From: Aurelia coerulea
Lineage: Eukaryota; Cnidaria; Scyphozoa; Semaeostomeae; Ulmaridae
NCBI GenBank assembly: GCA_039566865.1
Contig: CM076943.1
Location: 16,354,001 to 16,418,000 of the forward strand
Direction of reading: 5' to 3'
Length of the DNA stretch: 64,000 nt
In this document: piece after piece, positions 53,014-63,861 of the stretch
Numbering within the stretch: the first letter of the stretch is position 1
How the letters are laid out: each line of letters starts with the position of its first letter
Translations under genes and position numbers: made by a program
Notes under the pieces: model-generated
Databases searched by the model: none
What the model was told of the DNA's origin: nothing
What the model saw: only the letters and a program-made list of their open reading frames with translations

Positions 53014-53808
53014 TTATTCATTGACCTTGTTCAGTAAGTAAATTTTCAGTTGCTTTTTGAAGGATATTTTCGATGGAGCATTACGGAGTACAACGGGTAA
53101 TGAATTCCAAAGCTTAGCACCAAGATATCGAATTGATTTTAGACCATATTGAAGACTGTTTATTCGAGATAAGTATAGATTACCTCGACTGTATTGATGA
53201 ACAGATGAATTGAATAGGAAGAAGTTATGAAAGCAACTAGGTGAAGTTTTATTAACAGAGTCAAAGACAAAGGTTAAAAGTCGGAGTTCAAATATCTCAG
53301 AAAGTTTGAGAAGTTTAAGATCTTTAAAGATTGGAAGAGAGGGTGACATGCGAGGCTGAAATGAGATAGCTCTGACTGCTTTTTTCTGTAGTTTAAAAAT
53401 TGGATCAACATATGATGCATATGTTTGACCCCAAACAATAAGACCATATTGTAAAAAGGACAGAAACAAAGCATTGTACAAGCAAAGTAAAACATCTAAT
53501 GGAAGTAAGTTTCTAATTTTGAAAAAGATTCCACAAGTTCTGGCTAATTTTGTAGAAAGTTCACTGAGATGGTATTTCCAGCTTAGATGCTCATCTAAGA
53601 GGAGTCCTAAGAATTTGACAAACTTGACCCTTTTAATATGCTTTTTCCCTATTTTTATCGTAGAATCAGAAGGAACATTTTTAGAAGGAGAATGAAAGAT
53701 AATATAGTTTGTCTTATCAATGTTTAATGATAATTTATTAGCATCAAGCCATTTCTTTATTGATCTAAGTTCTTTGTTAACGATTTTAATTAAGTTAGAT
53801 AAATCATT
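53014..53808 (-). pseudogene. LINE F reverse transcriptase thumb and C-terminus
   Basis: Reads on from the inserted element: KKWLDANKLSLNIDKTNYI, VKFLGLLLDEHLSW (the LGL.LD..L.W signature) and SFLQYGLIVWGQTY, then SIRYLGAKLWNSLPVVLRN and a stop at 53014. The frame is open over this stretch. It belongs to the same protein as the two entries at higher coordinates. Confidence 0.88.
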
Positions 53809-54060
53809 CAGAGATGGCGCCAGGGAAGAAATGCTAGGGGGGCAAATACTGTCAGAGTGCCGACAGTGAGAATTTTTTTATGAACGAGCTCAATTCAAGT
53901 TCACTCAGATGACAACGCAGCAAAGAAATCTGGAGGCGCAGGTTCTGAAAATGCCGACAGTGCGTAGAAATTGTGGAAAATTCAAGTGCCGATGGGGGGG
54001 CTCAATGAAAATTTAGGGGGGCTCCTGCCCCCCCTAGCACCCCCGCTGGCGCCATCCCTG
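53809..54060. mobile_element. hAT-like non-autonomous element inside LINE F
   Basis: Perfect 8-bp duplication AAATCATT (53801-53808, 54061-54068). Ends CAGAGATGGCGCCAG and CTGGCGCCATCCCTG are inverted; CAGRG starts and 8-bp duplications are the hAT signature. Near the right end GGGGGGC-TCCT-GCCCCCC can form a hairpin. A related element is at 63244-63441. It has no coding capacity. Confidence 0.93.
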
Positions 54061-54497
54061 AAATCATTTGATTCACAGTAGATGTTTGTATCATCAGCAA
54101 AGAGATAGAAATTAAGTTTCTTAGAAGCATTTGGTAGATCATTGATGTAGATAAGGAAAAGTAATGGGCCTAGTACAGAACCTTGTGGTACACCACAAGT
54201 AATTGAAAGTAAGTTAGAATTATTTCCATTGACAGAGACATATTGCTTTCTGTCAGACAGATAAGATTTAAACCACTCACGGGCACAACCGCGCACCCCA
54301 TGGTGTTCCAATTTTGATAACAAAATTTTATGATTCACAGTATCAAAAGCCTTTAGTAAATCAATAAAAATACCACAACCAAATTTTTTATTATCACGTG
54401 TGTTTCTAATAGCTTCTGTCAAACTCACCAGCGCATGATCAATAGAGTGGTTTTCTTGAAATCCAAATTGTAAGGAATAAAGAACATTATTTATTTT
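54061..54497 (-). pseudogene. LINE F reverse transcriptase palm domain
   Basis: Contains FGFQENHSIDHALV, motif A CGIFIDLLKAFDTVNHK, motif B GVPQGSVLGPLLF and motif C YLFADDTNIYC. The catalytic aspartates (one in motif A, two in FADD) are intact. A single-base loss in an A-run at about 54498 separates it from the upstream frame, and the hAT-like insert ends it after FADDTNIYCESND. Confidence 0.92.
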
Positions 54498-55915
54498 AAA
54501 AATCTGTACAGTCGCCTGTACATCAACTTCTCAAATATCTTACTGAAGATGGGTAAAAGAGAAATTGGCCTATAGTTAGATGGTAACTCAGGATTCCCTT
54601 TTTTGAATAGAGTTATCACCTTGGCTATCTTAAGTTTATCAGGAAAAATACCAGACTGGAAAGACTGATTCACAAGAAGAGCAAGAAGTGGGGAAACTGA
54701 GGATCCAATGATTTTTAGTAATTTTATGGGTATACTGTTAGGACCTACGGATTTAGATGGATTTAAAATGTTGATTATGTCATTAATTTCTATCCAGGTG
54801 ACTGGAGTAAGGAAAAGTGAATTAGAAGTTCTGTTAGTTAAATAGTCCAGGGGAGATTTAGGTGTTACTGGGATTGTCTTTGTTATTTCATCAGCAACAT
54901 TTACAAAAAAATCATTAAAAATATTTGACATTTTACCTGGTTCTGATGTTACATTTCCTTCCTTGTCTTTGATTTTGTTAATTAAAGAAGATTTAGAAGA
55001 TTTATGAGAGATGATGGTTTTTATACCTGACCATAATTTTTTCATATTTTGAGTGTTAGTAGAAAAAAAGTTATGAAAATAACTTTCTTTACTTCTTTTT
55101 ATTTCATTGGCAACACGATTTCTAAATTTTTTATACAATTTAAGGTTGTCATCAGTTGCATTTTCCCTTAATTTCAGCAAAACTCTGTCTCGGATTCTCA
55201 TCATCTTTTGTTCTCTATTATTTATCCATGGCTTATTTTTCAGTTTAATTTCCTTTCTACTCCTCTTTTTGATTGGTGCGTGCTTATTTGTCAAAGTACT
55301 AAGGTCTTGCAAAAATCTGTCAAATTTTTTGCTCACATCCATGTCACTATTTTCTAAATAAGTAAAGTTAATCTGATGAAAGTCCTCACGGAATTGGTCA
55401 TCCGTAAATTTAGAATAATAACATTTGAATGATTCAGATTTATTATGACTGACCTGAGTATTTTTCAAAATCAAGAACTGGGGAAAATGATCAGTAATTT
55501 GCATTAAAATGTTGCCACTTGTTATATTAGCATTGGTAGCATTAGCGTATATGTTATCAATAACTGATGCTCTATGTTCTGAGACTCTAGTAGGATGATG
55601 AATACAAGGAAGAAGGCTGTGTGGAAAAAAGTTGTTAACAAAATCAGTTGTTGGTGTATGGGAAGCATAATCAAGTAGATTGACATTGAAATCACCCATT
55701 ATAAATGCCAGTTTGTTTGAGGATATTTTAGAAAGAAGATTCTGAAAGTGAGATGTGAGGTTTTCAACAGGTGAACTTGGGTGTCTGTAAACACAACAAA
55801 TAAGGAAATCTTTATCCTTTTTGTTTTCAATCTCCACCCATATTGTTTCAAAATCATCAGTGCAAGAATCTAAGTCTATTCTTGGCTTGGAAGCAAGAGA
55901 ATTTCTAATATACAA
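54491..55915 (-). pseudogene. LINE F endonuclease and N-terminal part of reverse transcriptase
   Basis: 474 residues from the first methionine; the true frame is open back to a stop near 56027 (IPGYTFF, NGGVGLYIRNS). Endonuclease signs: IMGDFNVNLLDY at residues 72-83, ASVIDNIYA about 116-124 and ITDHFPQF about 140-147, which are the APE-like catalytic boxes. A charged linker follows (KRSRKEIKLKNKPWINNRE). The end is the RT entry region KVITLFKKGNPELPSNYRPI. The first endonuclease boxes are missing through 5' truncation. Confidence 0.93.
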
Positions 55916-56077
55916 ACCAACACCACCATTCTGAGTAAGTGATGAAGTCTTAAAAAAGGTATAGCCAGGAATATCAACATTAGATGAAATGGGATTGTCA
56001 AACGTTATGGCCGTAGATGATGATATTTAGCAACTCTTCATTTCAACGACATACAAAACAATTCAAAAAGGCTTTAA

Positions 56078-56260
56078 CCCTATAGTGGTTGGGCTATCTG
56101 ACACGTCCTATTTTGGTTGTGGGGGGCAAAAAAGCCTCCGTACCTAACTCTTGACTGGAAATAGATAGAGCAACCAGATTTGGTGCACTAATAGCCGCAG
56201 GCATGTACTTTATGAGAACATGAAATTAACCTAAAATTAGCCATTATTATTGCTTGTGTC
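56078..56260. mobile_element. TTAA-element left end, family D (partial)
   Basis: TTAA at 56074-56077, then CCCTATAGTGG; a hairpin GGGGGGC-AAAAAA-GCCTCC and a stretch about gaaatagatagagcaacc-like sequence follow, as in families A to C. No right end was found. It lies directly beside the 5' side of LINE F. Confidence 0.6.
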
Positions 56261-56929
56261 AGCATTTTTCTTTGTGTGGTCAAGAAAATGGCAAAAAAAG
56301 CCAAAATAATGATAAAAATAATGATAATAGTAATGATAATAGTCAATTTACCTTAAAGTTGGTTAAAGTTCTAGTTCTACGTTGCAATAGTGGGAATTGA
56401 ATTACACCAACTATTTACAATAAAAAAGAATGCAAGAAATAAACTTTTACAAAAAGGAAACCTACCATAATACAATGTAAGATAACATGCTAATACTCAT
56501 TATCTACACATCTTACAATTGCATTTGTCTCCACTCCAATTTTTGATGCTTCTCTTGAATATATCTAGCAGCTGATAAAGTGCTGTTTGTTAAATCAGGC
56601 ATACTATTCCATAAGGGGCAGCCTTGAAACTTGATAGAATCAATGCCAAACATAATACTTTTCGTTGCAGGAATTTGAATAAATCTTTCCTCCTTAGGTC
56701 ACATTTGGTGTCCTTTCTGATAAAACACTCCTGCACGAAGGACGGATTAGTACAGTTAAGTGTTGGGAATCGAAGATAACTGGGGAAGAAGTCAAGGTCC
56801 TGTCCTTTGCTCTTTCTAGATTTGAAAGTGCAGGGATGTTGAATTAAGAATGAACTGTACTTTAGTATAGCTCATTGTGGAAGGCACTGAAATCGGAAGA
56901 TGACATGAGCACGACGTCACTCTTTTTTA
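56261..56929. other. Interval without recognised gene
   Basis: Contains an ATAATGATAATAGTAATGATA low-complexity stretch at about 56310-56345. On the minus strand 56520-56890 has a few LINE-like words but no frame I can defend. Confidence 0.3.
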
Positions 56930-57125
56930 TGTATGGGGTGTTCTAAAATACTGTGATGGAGCTCTGACTTCTATTTCTCTTTTTTTTCATAGTTGCATCG
57001 GACATACTTGAACATATAGTTTGAGACCTTGTTTGAGTCAATCTGGCAAATGGTTGCTTATTTATGGCACAGGAAAGGCAAAATAGGTGGTTGCTTCAAA
57101 CATAGCACTTCCATCACAAAGTATT
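56930..57125. mobile_element. Single arm of a GGTGTTCTA long-TIR element
   Basis: GGGGTGTTCTAAAATACTG start and GCACAGGAAAGGCAAAATAGG match the relic at 40066-40573 and its mirror at 40485-40540. The other end is missing. Confidence 0.5.
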
Positions 57126-57826
57126 AATCATACAAAATCCGACGATGTGTGCACTGTTTTGGGAGTGATTGGCATGTGCTTCAAGTCCTAATGGGGGCTT
57201 AAGAAGCGTGGTCACAACGTGGAGATTGAAATGTTGCATACATATTCCACTACATATTGCATCTTATTGTACGATTTTTCAACTTAAGGAGGAGATTTCC
57301 TACATTATGGTAATGATTATATCTCTAAAAATAGAGTTTTCCTTAATTTTATCGACAATTCTTTGTTACCATCCGTTTGTATGACATTGATAAAAGAACG
57401 TTCTTTTATGTCACATGTTTTTTAAGCCAACGTGCATTTGAGTTTTCATCGTCATATATTTAACTTAATTCGTAATTTTGCCAAAGCGTTGTGGGCCCAG
57501 TCTACTGTAATTGAATTATTCATGCAGAAAACCATGTACAGTCTGCTCATTCAAGACTATTTCTTCGAAACTATTTCATGTTGCTTCAAACAGTCTAGAA
57601 ATTACGATGGTTTAAAGCTTTTTCGAAAATTTTTCTTGAATTCTTGAAAAAGTAGAAAAACACTCTAATTCCGAAAATATTGAAGAGTTCAGAAAAGTCC
57701 AACGGTAGAATTATACCGTAGCGAAATAACTAAAGTTTCTTTTAATTCATTCAGTTCAAAGAAATAAGTAACTGAATTTTACACTAGCTTTTTTAAAGAT
57801 TTGGAACCTATGTTTTCCTTATTTAC
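57126..57826. other. Interval without recognised gene
   Basis: Frames at 57169-57384 and 57432-57647 have no family resemblance. Nothing else was seen. Confidence 0.3.
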
Positions 57827-58078
57827 AAAAGCAGGCGGGGTTTCAACCATTATCATCATTATGCATTTATGGCTAGTATCGAGGCGTCGTATTTGATTGA
57901 CCAAGAGCAAGGACACAAGAAACAAAAAAATGGCTGCTATATGAAATATAGGCAAGAAAACTTCATATGTAAGTCCTTTACATTTCAACAAGAGATTGTA
58001 AGGTATGATAAGATCTTGATACATTATGCGTTAGAATGTAGGAAAGCCCCCTCACCACGATAGTTTGGGCCTCCTGTG
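57827..58078. mobile_element. Solo arm of the 2536-type foldback
   Basis: Matches 2865-3127: GCAGGCGGGGTTT, TGGCTAGTATCGAGGCGTCG, TTCATATGTAAGTC and the terminus GGCCTCCTGTG. The opposite arm is absent, so no target duplication can be scored. Confidence 0.85.
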
Positions 58079-58369
58079 ATTTTACAAGGAATTTTCTCGA
58101 GAAATTTCTTCGAGAAACTTTTAAATTGTGACTTGAGATTTGCGATAAAGCATATTAATTATGAAGATACCCCATTCAATTGTTTTTATTTGTAGGCATT
58201 TTCACGTGACATATAAGTTAAGACCAACTGTAGCATTGTCAACTTTGCAAATAATGTCTAATTTAAGCGCAACTCGCTTTTCATTCACCAAATACGTATT
58301 AAAATGGATATCAACTGTGCCCTCCTACGCCGAAGGTCATAGAGCCTAGAAGTAGAAGAAGACGATAAA
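58079..58369. other. Non-coding interval
   Basis: No recognised features between the solo foldback arm and the acidic repeat region. Confidence 0.3.
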
Positions 58370-58810
58370 GAAGATGAAGAATATGATGAAAACGTAGATG
58401 TCAATGAAAAAGGAGTTGATGATGAAGAAGTATACAGCGACCAATAGACCTTTTAGCTATTCTAAAAAGAAACTCGATAGATCGATAATTTTACTTTTTG
58501 TCGACTTTTCGAATGTGAACAATAGCGATAGAAGAAGTAGATGAAAATGAAAGAGAAGTTGATGCTGAAGAAGTAAACAGCCAACAACAGAACTTTTAGC
58601 TATTCGAAACAGAAGATGGATCAAACGTAGCCTGCGTGCAGACTTTACTTTCCACTGCGAAGGAAAGCCAAGGAGATCCTCGTAGGCTCTCCTTCGTAGT
58701 GGAAAGTAAAGTCTGCACGCAGGCTAGATCAAACGATATTTCTATTCATTTTGTCGAGTTTTGAATCTGAAAAAATAGTAATGGAAGCTCTAACGCCACT
58801 CAGTCGAACC
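58370..58810. repeat. Diverged tandem repeat with GAA/GAT-rich segments
   Basis: Two related segments (58350-58450, 58530-58595) read as acidic peptides on the plus strand (EEDDKEDEEYDEN; EEVDENEREVDAEEV), each followed by ACCTTTTAGCTATTC or a near match, and a third partial unit at 58740-58810. The peptides are short, with stops on both sides. I take it as a decayed repeat rather than a gene. Confidence 0.4.
58628..58726. mobile_element. 99-bp palindromic element with 9-bp target duplication
   Basis: TAGCCTGCGTGCAGAC at the start is mirrored at the end; arms of about 42 bp pair almost perfectly. GATCAAACG is duplicated exactly at 58619-58627 and 58727-58735. The start matches the middle nested element at 42303 (TAGCCTACGCGTAGAC). 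Confidence 0.92.
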
Positions 58811-59231
58811 TTTAGCATAAAGATATATAAAGTAACACTCGATCCAGAATCGTTTTTAGAATAGCCAAAAGATCTCTTTGTACTAGTTGATTCTTACCAT
58901 CGTATTTACAATTATTATCTTGATTGTAAAACTTGTAAGTTTTCCATCTCAAATTGATCTTCGACACTGAAAGATTTACGTGCCCGTGCCTTCTATTCAT
59001 TACTACATGTTTATGTTAATTTTCCCTTTAATGCCTGGAGGCCTGGATGATATCAAAATTGCATGAATTTCAGGGAACTTGCTACTGTTACTTAGAAATA
59101 CAAGACTTGTATTGTTAATTAGAAGTTCACACCCTTGTTCAAAAGATAATTTGTGTCCATTCAAATGGACATAAGGCACTTAAGGAAAAATATGAGCATA
59201 TTCATGTGATTTGGGTATGTATGTATGTATA
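58811..59231. other. Non-coding interval
   Basis: Nothing recognised. Confidence 0.3.
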
Positions 59232-59350
59232 TACCGGGTGTCCCAAAATGATGTATTATTGTTTGATTGCTTACATGTCCATAACCAATGAACCGATTTT
59301 CAAACACTTTGTTTCATTTGATTGCCTAAAGGCTAAATTGTTATGTAAGT
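59232..59350. mobile_element. Solo arm of the 40577-type long-TIR element
   Basis: ACCGGGTGTCCCAAAATGAT, ATTGTTTGATTGCTTACATG, TCCATAACCAATGAACC and TTTCAAACACTTT match the arms at 40577 and 41090-41162. The other arm is missing. Confidence 0.7.
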
Positions 59351-59437
59351 CGAAACGTATATATGTATGTATCATTTACCACGTTACTTAGAAATATTTA
59401 CAAGTTTATGATATAAAAATAGATACAATACAATATA

Positions 59438-60436
59438 GAGTAGCGTCGCCCATTATGGCCGGTCGCCCATTATGGCCGGCTAGCAAGAGAAATTAAATTT
59501 CAGGGGACTGACGACTAGTTATAAAATTGCAATTGCACGGAAAATCTTCGCTGACATCTGTTTTATCATGATTTGACCTTCACTGAAGTTTCAGTTCATT
59601 TGCATTGAAACCCGACGAGATGGTTTGTGCATATCTCTAATTGATTCTTTCAAGTATTGCAAATTTCATGATTCTATTTACATTCCTTCCTTCTTTTTCG
59701 TTCGCTCGGCACCTCGCGGTTTGAGATTTTTCAAATATGCTTTGATTTTTCAGAAGTCCTGTCTCTTGAGAGGAAATCTACAATGAAACCAAAGCAAAGT
59801 GACTTCTGATTCAGATTTAAGGTTATGACGTCTCAGTGCTGCTAATTGCTATTTTCGTCGCCCATTATGCCCATCAGTTTACCAGAGAAGTTTCCAATCG
59901 CTTCAAAATATAAAAATGCAACATTTATTAAAAAAAAACCCAATTTTGGTTAAAATCTTACTTACTGACTTGGAAAATCATCGAAACCCAGAAAAATGCA
60001 GCATTATATCAAGTCTATTTTCATTTTAGAAACTATGCCAAAACTCATCCATCCATGCACAAGAGATAAGGCAGGATTTAGAACAACTCGAAGCATGTAT
60101 TTCAATTGCCAAAACTCGAAGTTTAGGTTAATTCTTATTGATGTTTTTGGGTTTAAAGTACCAAATGATAAACAAAGAATAGTAATTAAAGCTGTTTTTC
60201 TTATTAAAACTTTTTACCGGAGAGTAGCGCTTATTGTTTCTCCTGCGGCCATAATGGGCGACGCTAGAAGAAAACGACGTTTTTACCCCCTTCTTTAAAA
60301 TCTTCTAAAATCGGTATAAAGAGTTCACGTAAAAAATCAATACTCTGCGATCTTTCTCTCCATTAGTTATTAATTGCTCGTTTTGGATCTAACTCAGAAC
60401 TTCGCGACGACATGGGCATAATGGGCGACACCACTC
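59438..60436. mobile_element. TA-flanked transposon derivative, copy 2
   Basis: TA at 59436-59437 and 60437-60438. GAGTAGCGTCGCCCATTATGG and CATAATGGGCGACACCACTC are inverted; TCGCCCATTATGG is doubled at the left, and CGTCGCCCATTATG recurs at 59859 and its mirror at 60249. Longer inside than copy 1 (29161-30233 without its insert). The 100-residue frame at 59996-60298 has no transposase motif. Confidence 0.85.
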
Positions 60437-60531
60437 TATAAGGTTAAAAACGTAAAGGAAAAACACCCCTGATTACATAGGCAGGGATAACATTAAAAGG
60501 TCAAGATGACCTTGATTCCATAGTGGTCCCC

Positions 60532-60930
60532 TCAGAGGTGTTGGAACAGCGAAAAACTGTGAGAAAAGAAAAATTGTAGCTGTTTTCCGTGTAAAACATG
60601 GTATATAAGACCATACCATAGTCGGGAGTGATAATGACGAGTCTTAATAGAGAACATATATATGTCATCTTCCTCTTTTTTTATATTTTGGAAAAAATTC
60701 TCTTTGATCTTATGGTTGAGCGCGTTGATATTGTTTGTTGATTTCATCTCAGACGAAAGACTATTCCATGTTCTGGGCCCTAGATAAGATAGACATTTTT
60801 GTCCAGCATTGGTTTTGCGAATTGGAATATCCAATTTGAACTTGGACCTTCGTGTTGTTCGACCCTGGTTGACTGGACGGAATATCTCAGCACTGTACGC
60901 TGGGGCAGTTTCTCTGAAAAATAGGGTGAA
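60532..60930 (-). pseudogene. LINE C-terminal fragment (copy G)
   Basis: The minus-strand frame reads AEIFRPVNQGRTTRRSKFKL, then CLSYLGPRTWNSLSSEMKST and NALNHKIKENFF. LGPRTWNSL is the GAKLWN-type C-terminal signature. Nothing of the catalytic palm is present. The remainder of the 143-residue frame after KEN is probably not LINE sequence. Confidence 0.75.
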
Positions 60931-61034
60931 ACCTATAAAGTGAGAATTATTACAAACGAACACATTTCATGTGTTATGATCAGTATATATGAGTCAACAT
61001 AATGAAATTTTGATATTTTCCAACAGTTCTTCTA

Positions 61035-61200
61035 CGCTTCTACTTCCATATCCTTGTCATCAGAGTAATTTACATAGTCCACATCATCGTTGTTGTCAGA
61101 ATTAAAACTTTCCTCGCTACTGTCACTACCAACTGACAATGGAACAAATTCAACAACCTTCCTAATAGTTTGCTTTGATTTGTTGCCATAGCAGGATCAG
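61035..61200 (-). CDS. Possible terminal exon with acidic C-terminus
   Basis: A minus-strand frame of about 55 codons ends in a TAG at about 61035. It reads TIRKVVEFVPLSVGSDSSEE and continues strongly acidic (DNNDDVDYVNYSDDKDM) to EVEA. It is bounded upstream by a stop near 61205. CTATTAG just before the GGAAGG could serve as splice acceptor. I do not recognise the protein. Acidic tails are common in nuclear proteins and also in transposase N-termini, so both a host exon and an element remnant are possible. Confidence 0.3.
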
Positions 61201-61205
61201 AAAAA

Positions 61206-62122
61206 AACATTTTTGTTATTAAGAGGGTGGTAAGGCAGCCTTATAAGCTCACTTTTCTGCTACATTTTTTCAGTAATAAACACACACAAATTACAGCAAC
61301 ACAGCAAGCGAATTTATAAAAAAATTGCCTGAAAAATGTCCTCGAGTGCCATCAGATCAAAACAACAAAAACCAATGAAATTACACTTATGTACTATACG
61401 AATTCCCCTTAATCATTTTCTCTTAGGTATATTTGTCAGTAATCAAACACTGTTTATTTATTTTTGAAAAAATTGCAGAAGTGGAAAGCAAAACAAAGAA
61501 AAATAGGATGTCTAACTCATCTCACTGCAACTCCACTCGAATACGCAGTCTTGAATCTGATAAATAACCATAACTGTTGTTGTTGCTGTTGCTATTGCTG
61601 TATACTTTGAAATGCTCAGGTAACTTTGGAAACTGGTCAAGCATGCAAGTTTCGGTAAGAACAGTGTTTGACGTCAGAATTAGTTTTATGAATTTCCATT
61701 TGAATGGACGCCACTAGAAGGTTAATTTTCGGCCCAGCCTTGACACTAAATTCTTGTTTTCAAACACAAAGACATATTCCACACAAGTATTAATCTCATA
61801 GGATGGGATCAAAAGTAAGCCACTAATAAAACAGCATGGTTGCAATAACAATGAGTCAAAATGAGTGAAAAATGGCTCAATTTGTGCATGATAATTAAGT
61901 CTGCATTGCAGTGTCATCCATTGTGAATTAGAAGTAATTGTTGCATTGACAATCATAATTTCACAAATGATTTATGCTATGTGTTCAAGGGAGAGAGATG
62001 ATGTTGCCTGGCTAGGTCATTCGTCTATGATATGACTGATAATACGCAGATGACCAATAACGATTAAATCATAATAAATTAACGAAAAGGCTTGATATCA
62101 TTCACTCGCATCGCACGCAGTC
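61206..62122. other. Interval without recognised gene
   Basis: Includes a (TTG)n-like stretch at about 61574-61590. The minus-strand frame at 61714-61956 is not recognisable. Confidence 0.3.
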
Positions 62123-62124
62123 TA

Positions 62125-62534
62125 CAGTAAAAACCCGCACATAAGAACCTTCATCTATTAAGAACCTACAGCCTGAAATAATATATTTTGTACCCAATAG
62201 ATAAGAACCATTTCAGGTTGATATCTTAACAAGGTTCTTAATAAAGCGTTTTGTTCATACATTGGGAAATAAATGATATCTTTTTGCAAATCAATATCTT
62301 TCGTGAACTCCAAAACATTACGTGAACTGTGATAGGCAAGGCCTGCAGGGGTAAACTGGGTGATCTTGGATTGGAATAGATAGGGCCAAGAGTGTAAATA
62401 AGTTTAGCTAAGATATAGATTCAAATAGCCCTTTGTTGAGAACCTACACCCTGATTACTGGATGTGCCTCATTGCATAAGAACCTAAACAGGCTGAGTTC
62501 AAAATCTTAGGTTCTTATGTGCGGGTTTTTACTG
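62125..62534. mobile_element. TA-flanked MITE with CAGTAAAAACCCGCAC ends
   Basis: CAGTAAAAACCCGCACATAA is mirrored exactly at the right (TTATGTGCGGGTTTTTACTG), about 26 bp in all, with TA on both sides. AAGAACCT or AAGAACC occurs seven or more times inside. Same size class as 15915-16322. Tc1/mariner-type mobility is likely. Confidence 0.9.
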
Positions 62535-62539
62535 TATCT

Positions 62540-63243
62540 TATCCTATCCTATCGTATCGCAAAATTGAGTATTCAAATCACTCGTCAGTGAGCAGTGATT
62601 TCTTCCTAAACCAGACGGATGTTTCGTTTGGGGTGTGTCCTAGCGTCAAAATATTGCCTCCAACAGTAAAAAAACTAGATTGTAAAGCGCTCGCTTTGCT
62701 AGCGTTGCAAGATTCATAGCTCCTGCGGAGGGCTTCTCTTGTGTACCCAATGGCGATTTTCTAAACCCTGCAGTGGTATCATTTGTAAAACGTCATGAAG
62801 CATCTGAGATAAGGTCGTGCAGAAAAATGCTGAATTTCTCATTGACAGAGAGAATAATAAATGAGGAAGTGTTTGAAAGAGTGAATGAAGAAAGAAAACT
62901 GATCAAGATCTTGAGGAAACTAAAATATTTCGGGCATTGATACGGCTAAATAACATTTACAGAACACTGTTAGAAAGATATATAGATGGAAAGAGAGGTA
63001 GTGGTCACCCAAGAATAAGTTAGCATGACAACTTCGAAAGATACGGAAAATGAAGAAAAAGTGACATCAACAGCAATTAGCGTACCTTCTTCATTATATT
63101 TTCAAAGATTCTTTCGACTTAACTTCGAGTTGGGAATTAATTTGTGTATGTTGATCAATGCGTAAGTGTCAAATGTCAATCAAAATCATTATGAAATCCC
63201 TGGTGTGTCAAATGTTTTCCCACTCATTGAATTAGCTCTTTAG
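62540..63243. other. Interval without recognised gene
   Basis: Starts with TATCC/TATCG repeats. No gene or element recognised. Confidence 0.3.
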
Positions 63244-63441
63244 CAGGGGTAGCACCAAGGGAGTGCTAGGGGGCTACAGCCCCCTTGTCGGAAGCACCTA
63301 GCCCTCACGTCGGAGGAAACTGTGCTTTCTAGTCGGAGGAAATTTGGCCAAATGATGTACAAGAACTGCATGTTTTAGCCATTTTAGCCCCTTGTCGGAA
63401 GCTCCAGCCCCTCTGTCGGATGATTTCTGGCGTCACCTCTG
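63244..63441. mobile_element. hAT-like non-autonomous element, eroded
   Basis: CAGGGGTAGCACCAAGGGAG start and the mirrored GGCGTCACCTCTG end resemble the hAT-like element at 53809. GTGCTAGGGGG then a GGGGGCT-AC-AGCCCCC palindrome follow, as in that element. CTTGTCGGAAG and CGTCGGAGGAAA recur four times. The flanks do not form a clean 8-bp duplication. Confidence 0.6.
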
Positions 63442-63504
63442 CTATTGTGTTACCTTTATTGGTGTGACCGTACTTGCCCTGTGGGTTGTACAAGCTTCCT
63501 GTCT

Positions 63505-63705
63505 TCACCCCTGCCCTTGTTGATTTGTCTGATTTAGATGCCCTTTAGTCTCCAATCGAGTGTCCTGCACTTCTTTGCCTCGCCACTCTGCGACCTTTTG
63601 TCTCTCTTGCTGCTTTAGCTTACTGTCTTTGTCCTCGACACCCTCGATGGATATTCCTTTAGTCTCTTCGTTTGGGGCTACATAACATGTACATAACATG
63701 TTCAA
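63505..63705 (-). CDS. Unassigned charged frame
   Basis: A 66-residue minus-strand frame rich in K, E and Q (KLKQQERQKVAEWRGKEVQD). The composition is protein-like and predicts a helix. It faintly resembles a basic segment seen in some retroelement ORFs, but I cannot assign it. Confidence 0.25.
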   Translation of the reverse strand: MNMLCTCYVAPNEETKGISIEGVEDKDSKLKQQERQKVAEWRGKEVQDTRLETKGHLNQTNQQGQG

Positions 63706-63861
63706 TTGTAAATTATGCCGTTTATTGTAAATATTATGGTTTTGCTGTATTTAAGTTATGTATATAAGTTGGTTTTTATTAGCTTACTCTTTTAAAGAGC
63801 ATGAGCTATTAGTACCTGATATACCAACTGTAAATAAGGAGTATTATTATTATTATTATTT

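Larger units (their letters stand above)
52655..56027 (-). mobile_element. Best-preserved LINE (copy F), endonuclease plus reverse transcriptase
   Basis: Minus strand. A (TGAAAC)n tail (GTTTCA on the plus strand, about 52661-52700), a 3' hairpin (GCTCTCTC / GAGAGAGC, 52869-52907), a C-terminal region, RT palm and most of an APE-type endonuclease. The 5' edge is a stop near 56027, within the endonuclease, so the copy is 5'-truncated. Damage is small: one missing base near 54498 and a 252-bp insertion (53809-54060). Domain order and GAKLWN C-terminus place it with L2/CR1/Rex-type LINEs. Confidence 0.92.

Noticed and set aside
53982..54010. C-terminal extension of the RT palm frame (GGARGGRSPPKF)
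   Set aside because: These residues come from the hAT-like insert, not from the LINE.
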